NCBI GenBank assembly: GCA_001692895.1
Contig: KV748184.1
Coordinates: forward strand, 2,356,001-2,420,000
DNA from: Cenococcum geophilum 1.58
Lineage: Eukaryota; Ascomycota; Dothideomycetes; Gloniales; Gloniaceae
Direction of reading: 5' to 3'
Length of the DNA: 64,000 bases
Positions 22,601-35,031 of the stretch are shown piece by piece (the first letter of the stretch is position 1; each line of letters begins with the position of its first letter). The notes under the pieces were generated by a model. That model made no database searches. It was not told the origin of the DNA and worked only from the letters and a program-made list of their open reading frames with translations. The position numbers and the translations under genes are program-made.

Positions 22601-25179
22601 CGAAATAGGTAAAGAAAAAGGTAGGGCGCCTAGTAGAAGACCTATACCTACCACCCCTATAAAGAGTAGGAGAATTATAGGCTATAAACGACAATAATAA
22701 GAAGGCAAAGATCCTTATAAAAAGGTTCTTCCCCTAACTAGCTCTAGTAGACCTTAATAATATTATGGGCGAAACACTAGTGACTTACCTGTGGGTTAAC
22801 AGCGACATAATAACAGAGGAAATGGCTAGAACTATTAGCCGCCTTTTAAACAATATAGCACTAGGACTAGATAGGATTCTAAATAAGGCCCTAAAAACCT
22901 GTAGGCCACTTATAGCACCTTGGCTTATAGATATAGCTAGAGCATGCTTTACTATAGGCTACTACCCGCGACTCGGAAGATCTATAACAATAGTTATTCT
23001 ACGAAAAAAAGGTAAAGCAGATTACTTAATCCCAGGAAGCTACCGCCCTATTGCCTTAGAAAACACCCTTAGTAAGATCTTAGAAAGGGTAATAGCGGAA
23101 CGTATGGTAGATATAGTAGAGGAATATGCCCTACTACCATAAAGCTAAATAGGGGCAAGAAAGAACCGCTTAACACTATTAGCACTTATGCTACTCGCTG
23201 CTACTATTAAATCTATATAGGCGATACAAAAGGACTTTATAGTATTAATGCTTAGCCTAGATATTAGTGGTGCCTATAATAATATACCCTATAAGCGTCT
23301 TCTATATATCCTTAGGGTAAAGGGCTTCCTAGAATGGATTATATAATTTGTCTAAGGGTTTACAGGCCAGAAAGAAACATTACTGGTCTTTAGCGGATAC
23401 TAGAGCCCCCCTATTGCAGTTACAACAGGAATACTATAAAAATTACCCCTCTCGCCTATACTCTTCCTTTTCTTTATAAGCAACCTGCTTAACTCCTTTA
23501 AGAAAGAGGCGACCTAGGGGATAGGCTTTATTAACGATATAAACCTAATTATATACGGGCTAATAGCCGTAGAGAATTGCAGAATACTAGAGAAAGCCTA
23601 TAATACTTATATAAAATAGGCAAAACGTTATAGAGTCTAATTCTTACTAGAGAAATACTAGCTAATCTATTTTATAAGAAAACGCAACTAATCTATAGAT
23701 CTCTAGCATATAATTCGCATCTAAGGCTTTAGGGGTTAACTAGTTTAGGGCCTAAGGGTATTAGGAGTATAGGTAGATAGTAAGCTCTGGTAGAGCGCAT
23801 ATACGGCATAAGCGGCCTGTAAAGGCTAAGTATAGTTCATTACTTTATCTAGGATTGTTAATTCTATATAGGGTCTATACTTCTAGAGGTCACGCCTACT
23901 ATATATAGCAGTTGTCTGGCTAACCATAACATATAGATCCAGTATTTAGGCCATTAGAGAAACTAAGAAGGGCCCCCCTAAATTACTCCTTAAACCACTT
24001 TAAAAGGTCCAAACAGCCTGCCTTTAGANTATTATAGGCGGGTATAAGTAAACGGCCACAGTACTGCTTAAGAAGGAATCCAATATTCCCCCCCTATAGT
24101 TATATATTAAAGCCGCTATAATATAAAGGACGCAAAATAAACGCAACTCTAATATTATAAAGTATATTAAGACACGCCTAAGTAAACTATNGAGGGACCN
24201 TAGGGTGNNCTATAGGAGAATAAACNAANAACCNTAAAGTAGGGAAGAGATATTAGAGAAATAGGTAAAGAAAGTAGAAGAAGAATAGTGCCGCTTTAGG
24301 GCCTAGGCCTATATAGAGGAGAAAGGAAGACGTATAAGAGGTCAGCAAAGATAATAGTAAGATAGAGAAAGGAGCTAAAGTAGAATATATAAGAACGCCA
24401 GGAAACCATCTACCGTAATACAATACTAGTTAGACTAACGCTGGAGAGGTAAATAGGAGTTAAAGGTATAGAGGCTGACTTAGGCAAGACAAACCTAAGC
24501 CATAGCATGGTTAACGCCATAGGGGGTAAATACCTAAGGGCTCCGAGAAGGCCTAATAAAGGCAGAAATATAATAGCAACACTCTTAAGAACAGGAATAA
24601 TAGGACTAAAAGATTGGCTTTACTAGGTGGGTATCCTAGTAGGTAGCCTAAGATGCGAATATGGCTAGCCAAGACAGACACTAAAACACGTAATACTGCT
24701 ATACCCCCTACGCACCAATTAAGAAATAATGCTCTTAGCAGCTAGTATAGAGAACTATAATACACTGCTCTTAATATAAAAAGGCCTTAAGGCGGTTACC
24801 TAGTGGCTTATTAGTTAAAATATGCTAAATTAGTTCTGGGTTATAAGGGAAATAGTAATAGAAGGTAAGGGGGCGAGTAGTAGGTGCCCCCTAGTAACTC
24901 TACAGTAGTAGAGTAATAGTTTATAATACTAGCGCGTCCGTAGGCTTATTACGGCAGTAGTAGTTCCCAAGGAGGTTAAATAATAAGGTAGTAGAGCACT
25001 ATAGGCGACTTATAAGCGCTAAGTAGGCGAGTCCTAAAAGGCAGGGAGATAGATTACGGGGTTTTCTCATTTTTCTTAAATAGAGTTTTCTCCCTATATG
25101 TAAATAAGGAGTAGTCCGCGTGGGCCTAATAGGGATCCGAATTGGACGTTAAGCAATAAATTATTATTATTATTATTAT
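19615..25179 (+). mobile_element. Tad1-like LINE (non-LTR retrotransposon), RIP-degraded
   Basis: Flanked by a 14-bp duplication TATATTAGCTGCGA (19601-19614 and 25180-25193) and ending in a (TTA)n tail at 25160-25179, as expected for target-primed reverse transcription. An ORF1-like part has zinc-knuckle remnants near 20700-20890 (CGHYTGPHD-like, KCANCY). ORF2 has an endonuclease region near 21650-22150 and a reverse transcriptase at about 22750-23700. Total about 5.6 kb. Several N runs (21872-21925, 24027, 24191-24233) are assembly gaps. Confidence 0.85.
22765..23142 (+). pseudogene. LINE ORF2 reverse transcriptase, open island
   Basis: A stop-free stretch of 125 codons within the degraded LINE. 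It contains the conserved RT block GSYRPIALENTLSKILERVIAE followed by YALLP. Downstream, the catalytic region reads F-I-N-D at about 23529-23540 where FVDD/FADD is expected, so the first Asp is changed to Asn, consistent with a G-to-A RIP change. Not functional. Confidence 0.8.
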
Positions 25180-25193
25180 TATATTAGCTGCGA

Positions 25194-25263
25194 TATCTAA
25201 ATATTAATAAATGGAATATTACTACTTAGTGTAGTAGCCTACTTAGTTAATAAAGGTGGTAAG
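25194..25263 (+). other. hAT-1 sliver between LINE and gypsy
   Basis: About 70 bp of hAT-1 sequence left between two insertions. Its last five bases (GTAAG, 25259-25263) are the left gypsy target duplication. Confidence 0.7.
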
Positions 25264-25689
25264 TATAACGGAACCTTATAGCAAGAACTACGGTAGGCTT
25301 ATTATTGGGCTAGGTGTATAGGAAATACAAGTATAAAAGTTAATAAGATAATAACAACTAGTAGAGTAGTTGCCTAATAGATTAACTCTAATTATATTCT
25401 AAGAATTACTATAAAGAAGGAACTATCTAGGTAGGGATTAAGGGTCCTTAAATATACAACTATACTCCTATAAAATCCTTCTTGTATATAATATACGTGT
25501 ACTTTATCTACTCTATTACGGATTATATAGATCCTATAGATCCTATAGATTACGTTATATAACCTTAGTTACCATTCTTCGTTATATAGCTCTATCGGCT
25601 CTATCTTAGATTATACCTATATTAACTAACTAGCTTCTTCCATCTCTTCTCTAAGTAGTTATAATATTGTACTTAAAGCGTCCGTAATA
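25264..25689 (-). repeat. Gypsy LTR, left on plus strand
   Basis: 426 bp, starts TATAACGGA and ends CGTCCGTAATA; both ends look like TG..CA changed by RIP. Equal in length to the copy at 39190-39615 and differing mostly by C/T and G/A changes. Confidence 0.9.
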
Positions 25690-28600
25690 CTATCTCCCTC
25701 CTCTTTATTTTTATCCTTAAAGATTCCTAATATCTCTAAGTTGTTTACTAGAGGTATAATATCCGTCTAATTAATTTAGTTAATATTATTGCTTATTATA
25801 CCTAAAGTAATTTCTTCTTCTTCGACTACTCGTTGCATTCGCACTATTGCTGCAATACTATCTCTTAGCGAGATTATGCTATCTCCATATTCTTGTTATT
25901 TAAGAAAGGGGTTGGTTTATATTGCGCTAGTAAGTCTATCTTTATAACAACCGTCTTCTTACTTAGAGTACACTAAAGCGAATATTTATTCGTCCTATAA
26001 CGTTCGCTCTGTCTTTAATATTAAGTATACGCGATTTATTACTCTTAATAGTCGTCTAGTTCCCTAATTAATTTGTCTTAGGGTCTTATATTTAATCTAC
26101 TGCTATATAGCTAGATAATGAACTATCTATTACTCTAGCAGAGTTATACTGTTCTTGTAATACTAAATAAGAGGCTGCTAATGCTTAATAACGGGCTCTT
26201 AAGTCTTGTCTTACGGCGTCCGCTCGGTTAATTCGTCTTAAGAAGGTGCGTAAGAAGGTGCGTTTTAAGGAGTGGAAACTTATAGAATAAGGTTTATAGG
26301 AACTTGGTAATAAAAGAATGGATTCTTTTCTAACTAAGAAGGAAATAGATCTAAGTAGCTCGGCAACTGCTCTTCTTAGGTCCCCCTTAGGTAACTTATT
26401 TTTTGGCGATCCTTTTTTATTAATACTGCCTAACCTAATCTCTCCTAATACTCCTGTACCTTTCCTATAGCGTTTTTTTAAATTTTCTAGTAGCTCCTAG
26501 GTAGTCTTAGTATAGCCTATCTACTTAACCTCGTACTATATTTCATTATTAACGTCCTTATAACTAATAATCTTTAAAACTTACTACTTATCTTCTTTCT
26601 ATCCTCTATATATATCTACTTTGTAAACTAGTGGCTTAATATTCCTATATACTGGCTCTAGCATTATAATATACTATATAGGGTAGATCCTTATTTTAGC
26701 TAGTAGGTTTAACTTAAATATAACTAGTAAAATCCTCTACGTAATTTTAAAAGGTCCTAGTCTAATATAGTCCAATTTCTTACTTAATCGTTAACTCTTA
26801 AAATTTTTATATAGTAGCTATACTTTATCTCCCTCCTTAAGATCTGGTCCCTTAAATCTCTTAATATTATAGTACTTTTTTATTCTCTCTTATACTCCCT
26901 TTACTACTTCTATAAGGTCTATATAAAGATTTATTAACGTCTTTATTCTTTCTTTAGCTATACTACTCGTCTTCTTTACTTATTATGGTAATAATGATAT
27001 CCTTAGCTTATATCCGTAATTTGCCTTAAATAGTAATATACCTATACCTTCCTATAGCGTTATATTATATATAAACTATATAACTAGTAATAACAATACC
27101 TAATTATTCTGTGTATAATTGATATAATATCTTAGATACTACTCTAGCGTCTAATTTAATCTCTCTATTTAACTGTCTGTTTGCGAATAATATATAGTAG
27201 AAGTTGCTACTTAAACTCCTTACTCCGCTAAGAATACCTCCTAAAATACTGCTATAAATCTTAGATCTCTATCTAATATAATCTTGCTTAGTGCTCTATA
27301 TCTTATAAACACTTCTTTAATATAGATTCTAGTAATATCCTCTACTGAGATTTCTTCTGTATATACTATAAAGTATCCCTACTTTATAAGCTTATCTACT
27401 ATTACTAAGATCGCGTTATAATCCTATCTAGTAATAAAATCTTTTAACTTTAGTAACTTAATAATAAAGTCCTATAATATGACTTCCTATAGTCTTTCTG
27501 GTATTTTAATAGGTTGTAGCCCTTTATATAGCTTATACCTTATTAGTTTATTCCTTTAGCAATCTAGATATTCCTTTATCACTTTTCTTATAATATTTTA
27601 GATTCCGTTAATAATATACTCCTCTTAGAGTCTCGATACTAAGCCCGTGGCTCCGTTATATCCTTAAGTTAATCCCTTATAGAAATCTTCTATAAATTGC
27701 TTTGCTATACTTTTTAGGATATACTTCGCTTCCCGATTTTTGTATATATCTATCTATAGATCTTCTAGTTATGCTTCTAGAATTCTCTATACCTAAAAGC
27801 TTTCTAATATCTTATAGACTTTCTCTATTTCTCCGTTTTCTTAAGTTGCTGCGATTTTTGGATAATTGTACCTAATTAATCCGTCTATGTCTTTTTATAG
27901 TAAGGCTCCTAATGGCTTTTTATTATTTTATAGTTTAGCTTTTTAACTTAGAGCGTCTGCTTACGTATTGTCTGTACCCTTAGTATACTAAATCTTAAAA
28001 TAGTATTCTGTAAGCATCTCTACCTATCTAACCTATTTTTAGTTAAGTTTCTTTATTATTAGGAATCCTATTAGGTTCTTATAATCTATTTTAACTATAA
28101 ATAGTTTCTTTATGCCTTATAAGAATGCTCTTTATTTCTTTAATACTGTAACTATTCCTAACAACTCCTTATTATAGATGTTATAGTTTAACTCTAGTAG
28201 TGTTATCTTCCGACTATAGTATGCCACTAGGTGCTATCTATCTTAATGTTTTTATATAAAGTATGCCCTTAGTATATAGTCTAATACATCTATTTTTATA
28301 ACCGTCTCTAAACCTAGTTAATAGATTTTAAGAACTAGCTTCTAGGTAAATAACTCTTTAACTTTCTTAAAGAGTTTCTACTATTCCTCTCCCTATGCCT
28401 ATAGTTCTTCTTTCTTTATTAATTATGTAAATGGCTTAATATCCTTTAATTATTATGCTATAAACCTTCTATAGTAATTGTAAAACCCTAGAAATAATCT
28501 TAATTATATAATGTTCTTTAGTTCCTACTAATTTACTATAGCCTTAATTTTCTTTAGATCTATACTAAGTTGGCTTAGTTTAATAATAAATCTAACGAAA

Positions 28601-29188
28601 TTAGTCTTCCTTATAAAGAACTTATATTTCTTAATTGCTACTAGCATCTATTCTTTTTATAATCTCTTTAAGACCTATTTAATGTGTTTTTTGTATTCTT
28701 CCTTAGTTATTAAGTAGATAATAATAATATTAAGGTATACTATAACAAATTCATCTAAGTGTTCTCCTAATATATTATTAATATACTTCTAGAATATTGC
28801 TAATACGTTTATAAGCCTAAATTATATAACTAATGGTTTATATAATTCTTCCTTTAACCTAAAGGCTGCCTTTTATTTATTGCCTTCCTTAATCTGGATC
28901 TAATGGTACGCCTATCTTAGATCTATCTTCGTAAAGATTTGCGCATTACCTATTCTATTTTAAATTTCGCTAATTAAGGGTAAAGGATACCTATCCTTTC
29001 TAGTAATGCTGTTTAACTATCTATAGTTAATATATAGCCTTAGTTTACTATTCTTTTTTGGTATAAACAGTACTAAATAACCCGCTAATAACTGCGATGG
29101 TCTAATATATCCTTTTTATAAATTTTCTTAAATAAACTCTTTTAATGCTCTACCTTCTTCTTTAGTAAGCTTATAGATTAGAAAGAAC
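25690..29188 (-). pseudogene. Gypsy pol: RT, RNase H, integrase, chromodomain
   Basis: Minus-strand translation with stops ignored gives EEGRALKEFI, GYIRPSQLLAGYLVLFIPKK, then NILGEHLDEFVIVYL in the RT palm, and IKKYKFF and FVRFII in the downstream RT block. Towards 26.8-26.5 kb are EGDKVWLL, RLSKKLDYIRLGPFKI and YEVKQIGY, the integrase C-terminus and chromodomain-like segment of chromoviruses. The RT catalytic Asp pair is changed. Copia-2 separates this part from protease and gag. Confidence 0.8.
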
Positions 29189-29193
29189 CTTAG

Positions 29194-29422
29194 TATTAGT
29201 ATGCTTTAACAACGTGCAGAATATATATATTACAATGATATATACTATGCGGTGTTGTAAATAGATGTTGTCTTTTTAATACAAAGAAGGGTAAGGAACT
29301 TAAGGTTCCTTACTACGCTAGTGCCGCGGTAACATATAACGGCAACTTGCCTTACGTAACGGCAACTTGCCACACGTGGCGGCAATTTGCCTCCTATTGC
29401 AGTGCAATATATTCTAGCTACA
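29194..29422 (-). repeat. Copia-2 LTR, left
   Basis: 229 bp, starts TATTAGTATGC (RIP-changed TG start) and ends AGCTACA. Carries three GGCAACTTGCC-like blocks spaced about 22 bp apart. Confidence 0.9.
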
Positions 29423-32400
29423 CTAGGAGTACTTTAGAAAATGCGGAGGACTAGTATCCTATAAGTGTGTAGTTCGAAAATCCATATATATACTTCTCTT
29501 TCTTTTCTTCCTTCCTTCCTTCCTTCCTCCCTTCCTTACCCTATGCCTTTATATTAGTGCTATTATTAGTAGCACGTTCTACCCATTCTACTGTCTTTAA
29601 CTTAATTCGGTTTGTATTAATAAGTCACTTAAAAGCTAATAACGGTTTGCTTTTAGTCATAGCGTCTACAGAGTTACTATCTCCATTAATCTACTTAACT
29701 TTAGCTATTTTGCGTCTTTTATATAACTAATATAGGCATATAACATCAATTATAAGTCTCTTCTCCTATATAGTTCCTAGTTTAATAAGGTATTTATAAA
29801 TCGACTTTAAATCGGTGTAAAGGATAAGCGGTAGGCTGATATTAAGTTGTAATTTGACTATAGCCTTAATTATAGCACTAATGTCGAAACTATGGGCTAT
29901 AGTATATAATTTGGAGGCTAGTACGCTTTTAGTAATTCTCTTACACTTAACTAAGAACCAGTAGACGATGTTCGCCTTATTTAATAAGTTTGCTAGTACC
30001 AGTATATACCTAATCTGTAATAAGAGATCCTTATTATTTATAAATAAGGAATTAGTAAATATAAGTAGTTATAATGTCTCTATATTAAGTTTAACAAAGT
30101 TTAAACCTCTTATTAGGTTCTTAATTTGCCACTAAATCCTCTTATTAAGTAGTTTTGCGTCTTTTTTGTTAGGGTTAATTACCTAGGCAGCGTAGGATAA
30201 ATTAAAAGAAGCTTTAGGCTGGTATATAGACGTAATATAAGCTCCTCTTGCTTATTAGGCGATGTATTGGTCCTTAAGTATAAGTGCTATATAAATAGTG
30301 CCTCTGGAACTAGTTGTTATAATAGCTTCCTTAATATTAATAAGGGTTAAGTTCTAGCATTGGCGCTCCTGCGTAAGCGTGATTATATAATCCTATTATT
30401 AGATAATGCCTCCATTAAACTTAATTGGGTATTCCGGCGTAAGTTATTTGCGTTCCTTAGTTAGGAACTTAGCTTTTTTAATCTTCTTCTATTCTAAAGC
30501 TACAAAGGCTAAGTTAGCTAGTAGGAGGGTGTTATTAGTCTATAAACTAACTATTCCGAAATTTATAGGGTTGTTAAGGTGGAGTAAGTAGGGGTTATAA
30601 GTAGATTGGCTTATGTTTAGTTCTTTAATATAGTGGTTATAGTAAGTCTTAAACCAATAATTACCTGCCTTAGGAATGCCGTATAAAGGTCTAATAACCT
30701 TTAGAATTGTGCCTTGTAAGACTCTAAGTGCCGTACTAAGTTTAAGAGGTGCCCTAATATAGAAGTCTCGATTTAGTCTTATAGCTAATTATATATAGGC
30801 CTATAAAATATCTCGTAAGTAGAGATATATGCTATTATTCTAAGTTATAGCCGTAATACAGAGAATAAGGCGTTGGCTGACTTATTGGATTATAGGTAAT
30901 TAGGTTAATACGAGGTCTTTTTTTAGGTCATTATATACCTATATAACTAGTCTTAACTTCTTAAAGGCTTTATTAGAACTAGGGTTTTTAATCTTATTAA
31001 CGAATCTAAAGTTAAATACTCTATTACTTTGTGGTATATCTTTAGGGTTAACTAGTTTAAAAACTCCTTTCTTAAGTAATCCCTTAATTTCCTTTTGGCG
31101 TAATACTATAAACTAGTTAGGGTTTATGGGTTAATTATTATTCTTATCCTATAGATAGATTAAGATATTTACGGTATTGGTTTTAACCGGGTGCTTACGT
31201 AGTCTACCTCTGCCGCGCTTAATAGGTTAAGGTTTAGTCTTAGTTTAAAATAGGGGTAGTTCGTTTTTATTATCTTCTGGCTGCGTATCCTCTGTAGTTT
31301 TAGGGTCTACTAAATATAGTTTTACTACCGTGCTGCGGAAGTTGGTAGGTCTATAGGGAAGTTATATAGTATAAGTCTCGTTTTTAATGCTGAGTAGGTT
31401 AAACGGACCAGACTAGTGGCTAGGTTGGCCTATAGGTCCTTCTCTCTATACCAGTATAGGTAAGTTAAGTAGTAAGTCATAAATTGCGGTTGTTTTAGGT
31501 CTATTGCGCATATTAAGAGTATCTACTACTTAGCGTTCAGCTCTAAGCTTCTTGACTTCCTCTATAGCCTTTTTAAGAGCTACTACTCGTTGCATAACTG
31601 TGGGATTAGGTGCGTCGGATTCCACCATATATGGGTAAGCTCCAAATACTAGTAAGGTGGGTATAAGACCGTTAGGGCCTGCGGAATTGTTAATTGCTTT
31701 AAAAGCCATTTATAGGGCTATGTCCTTACTAATATCTGGCAGTTCTATAGTAATGATATAGTATATATAACAGAGGGGGCTATAGTAGCGTTCTACTATT
31801 CTAACTAAATTGTGGGCTTCAATAGGTACACTTCTTATAACTATTCTAAATATTATGGCGTATTCTTTAAATTCCTTGCTTATAAAATTCTTGCCTATAT
31901 TATATGTAATAATAGTAGGAGGTTTTAGGTATGTGTTAATCTAGTATATTTATAATACATCCTATATATACTTGGCGCTAATATTTTACAGCTATCTGCT
32001 AGCTTAAAATTATATTCCTTTATTAACGATATATAAAAGGGGTGCGCCCTTAATATATATAATATCAACCACGATTAAATAGTTAAAATTAATATTATTA
32101 TATAAGGTAAATCTAAATCTACTAGGCGACTTTCTATGTTTTTAATAATGGTGGTAGTAGCGTATAAGATAATCTAAGGTTTTGCTATTAATATTATGCC
32201 CTAAGCGTTTAAGTATTTATATAAGACGCTTAGCTAAAGGGTGGCTAAAACAGCAATGTAGTCGCTTTAATTCTACGTCGGTAAGGTAGTAGGGGTTTTA
32301 TTTAAATGACTTAGTTAAATAAGTATATAGGGATATATTCTAAAGTAGGAAAGGGTGGCTAAAGTGACGTACGACGAGTACTTCGCTCTAAGGGGTAATT

Positions 32401-34797
32401 AGTATATTTTTTAGGTTATTATAGTACACTTATAGGTGATCTATATCTACTAAGCAAAGTAAAAATAGGGTGTTGACCTTAATAATATAAAACTTAATTA
32501 TGCCAATTAGGGTAATTACTTTGGCTGATTTAATTAATAAGGTTAATCTGATGCCGAACTATACGTTAACCATGCCTTATATGGTGGTATTAAGTTGTAT
32601 ATTAGTATTAAGTCTCTGGAATGCCAAGAATTGGCTATATCCTGCTATAGATCGTTTAGATGCTTCTATATTAATTATTATACCTATAAACTTGTCTGCA
32701 GTATAGTGGGACGTAGATGTGGTTACATTATAGGTAAAGGGGTCCTAGTCGGTTATAAGAGGTACTATATTGTCTATGGTTGTGACTAAATGGCCAAAGG
32801 CTTTATTAGCTAGGGTGGCGGCTATAGAAATCGCTTTCTACTATTCTACTTGGCCGAGGGAGGTATAGTAGTAATTAATATTTAGTTGTGAGTTCTTATC
32901 AGTTGCCTTATGACTTATATTAATAGTTAGTGCTTAAAAAGCTTCCTTAAGCTCTTCTTCTAAGTTGGTATTGTTATCCTTATAATCTATAATATATTAG
33001 TTAAGTTGTTTCTTAAATCGGTTGTTAAACTTATAAAACCTGTCTCTATTAGCAGTTCTAAATTTGGCTTTAGACTCTTCTTACTCCTCCTTAGTATGTC
33101 TCTATAAGCGATATCCTTCCCTATTATATATAAAGCAATATAGTTTCTTTCGGTTGCGGTTATACGGAGGGTTATTACAGTTGCTGCGGTTATAGTTATT
33201 ATCTCTTTTATAGAACCGTCAGTCTGTAAAGAAGGCTTATGTCTTCTCCGTATACTCTTTATTATATACTATAATAGACGATTAAAGTTTGTTAATAAGG
33301 GCTCTAAGGTTATCCGGTAGGTCAGAGACTATATATCTATATACTAGTATTCCCTAGCAAAAAGTGACAATTTTATTATAAAGGAAGTCTATAGTTTGTA
33401 AGGTAGGTCTAAGGCTATACTATAGTTAACGAAGTCTATAGATTAATAATTAGAGACATTTGCTTATTAACTTATCTATGTTTCCTACTATTACTGTTAT
33501 AAGTATAATAGTGTTCTACTTATCTAGGTTCTTGCGTTAAAATCCTAGTCCTTTAAAGAAATTCCAAAGGTGCTTATAAGCTTTAGCAAATAGTAGGTAA
33601 GACAGTTGGTTTATATAGAAGTGGTTTAAAGCTAGTCCTTTTAGCATAGTAGGGAATGCCTTAAGGTAGGCTTCTTAGGGTACGTCCGCTCGATTATAGA
33701 TGTCGTAGAATATTATTAATTTGTAGTTAAGGCTTTCGTTTATACCACCGTATTTCTGCTCCTCTGTGTATATCTTAGCTATATTTGCAATTTCCTTACT
33801 ATAGCCGGTTATAGTAATAGGGCGGTTCTCCTTATCTGTAGATTATACGTAGAGTTACTATGGTGTTATTATAGGTTAAGGCGTAGTAGATGGTGTAAAA
33901 GTGGACGTAGTTATAGATTAAGGTATAATAGATAGTGTAAAGGTAGAGGTAGTTGGTGTACCGGTTAGTTAGGTCGCAGTAGTTTTAGCTTATTATTACT
34001 TCTCTAAGGTACCCTCTGTTATATATACCTTAATTAATCTTAATAGCGTCGGTCTGTACTTATTATTGGCTAATTTAATTATCTCTTTACTCTATTTAGT
34101 TTGGTCTTCTTCTTATACTATATCGTGTAAAGACTAAGGAAGTGTTTTATTTCGTTTGTAGTTAATATTAACCTATACTCCTCTAATATTTAGGTAGTTA
34201 TATAGTTACTAAAGCTAGTATAAGGGGATTTGCGTAAAGATATTAACTATAAAGTCCTTAAAATCTCCCTAGAACGATTTTTAGAGTATTAAGTTAAGCT
34301 AGTTATATATCTCTATATATAGGTATATCTTGCATTATAGGTAGTTAGTTAGTTTATCTTTAAAGGCTTCTATTAGGTTAATCCTATTTTCCTATTTAGC
34401 TACTTCTTCCTCTTAGTCTTTCTCTATTCCTAATATCTTGTTTATTATATATTATTTAGGTAAGTAAGGGTAAAGGTAAGGGTGTTTAAAAGGTAAAGGT
34501 AGGGGAGCAGTTAAGGAGGCGGTTAAGGAGACGGTTAAAGGGATAGTTTGAGTTAATTGAGTAGGGTAAAGTGCTTTGCGTAGTAGTCTTCTAAAATAAA
34601 TAGAATAAGATGTTTAGAAGTCATTATAAATACCAGATAAGTACTCCTAGGTAGTTTCTCTTCTTCTCTTTAACTAAAATAGGCTAATATAAAAGGTGGA
34701 TAAGTATAACTATCTTCTAATTTGCTATAAGGTGGATAGTGTAACTATCTTTTAAGCTATCTGCGTGTTTTCTAATCTATACGCGCTTACTAATTAG

Positions 34798-35026
34798 TAT
34801 TGGTATGCTTTAACAACGTGCAGAATATATATATTATAATGATATATACTATACGGTGTTATAGATGGATGTTGTCTTTTTAATATAAAGAAGGGTGAGG
34901 AACTTAAGGTTCCTTACTACGCTAGTGCCGCAGTAATACGTAACGGCAACTTGCCTTATGTAACGGCAACTTGCCACACATAGCGGCAATTTGCCTCCTA
35001 TTGCAGTGCAATATATTCTAGCTATA
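34798..35026 (-). repeat. Copia-2 LTR, right
   Basis: 229 bp, the same GGCAACTTGCC blocks, differing from the left LTR mainly by transitions. Ends AGCTATA followed by the CTTAG duplication. Confidence 0.9.
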
Positions 35027-35031
35027 CTTAG

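Larger units (their letters stand above)
29194..35026 (-). mobile_element. Ty1/copia element 2, nested in the gypsy
   Basis: LTRs of 229 bp at 29194-29422 and 34798-35026, with a 5-bp duplication CTTAG (29189-29193, 35027-35031). Minus-strand pol remnants include a zinc-knuckle region near 33110-33170 (CFIYNREGYR-like) and the copia RNase H end near 29891-29975 (VKCKRITKSVLASKLYTIA). Full length is 5.8 kb. Short open frames such as those near 30.4 and 32.5 kb on the plus strand are shadows. Confidence 0.9.
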
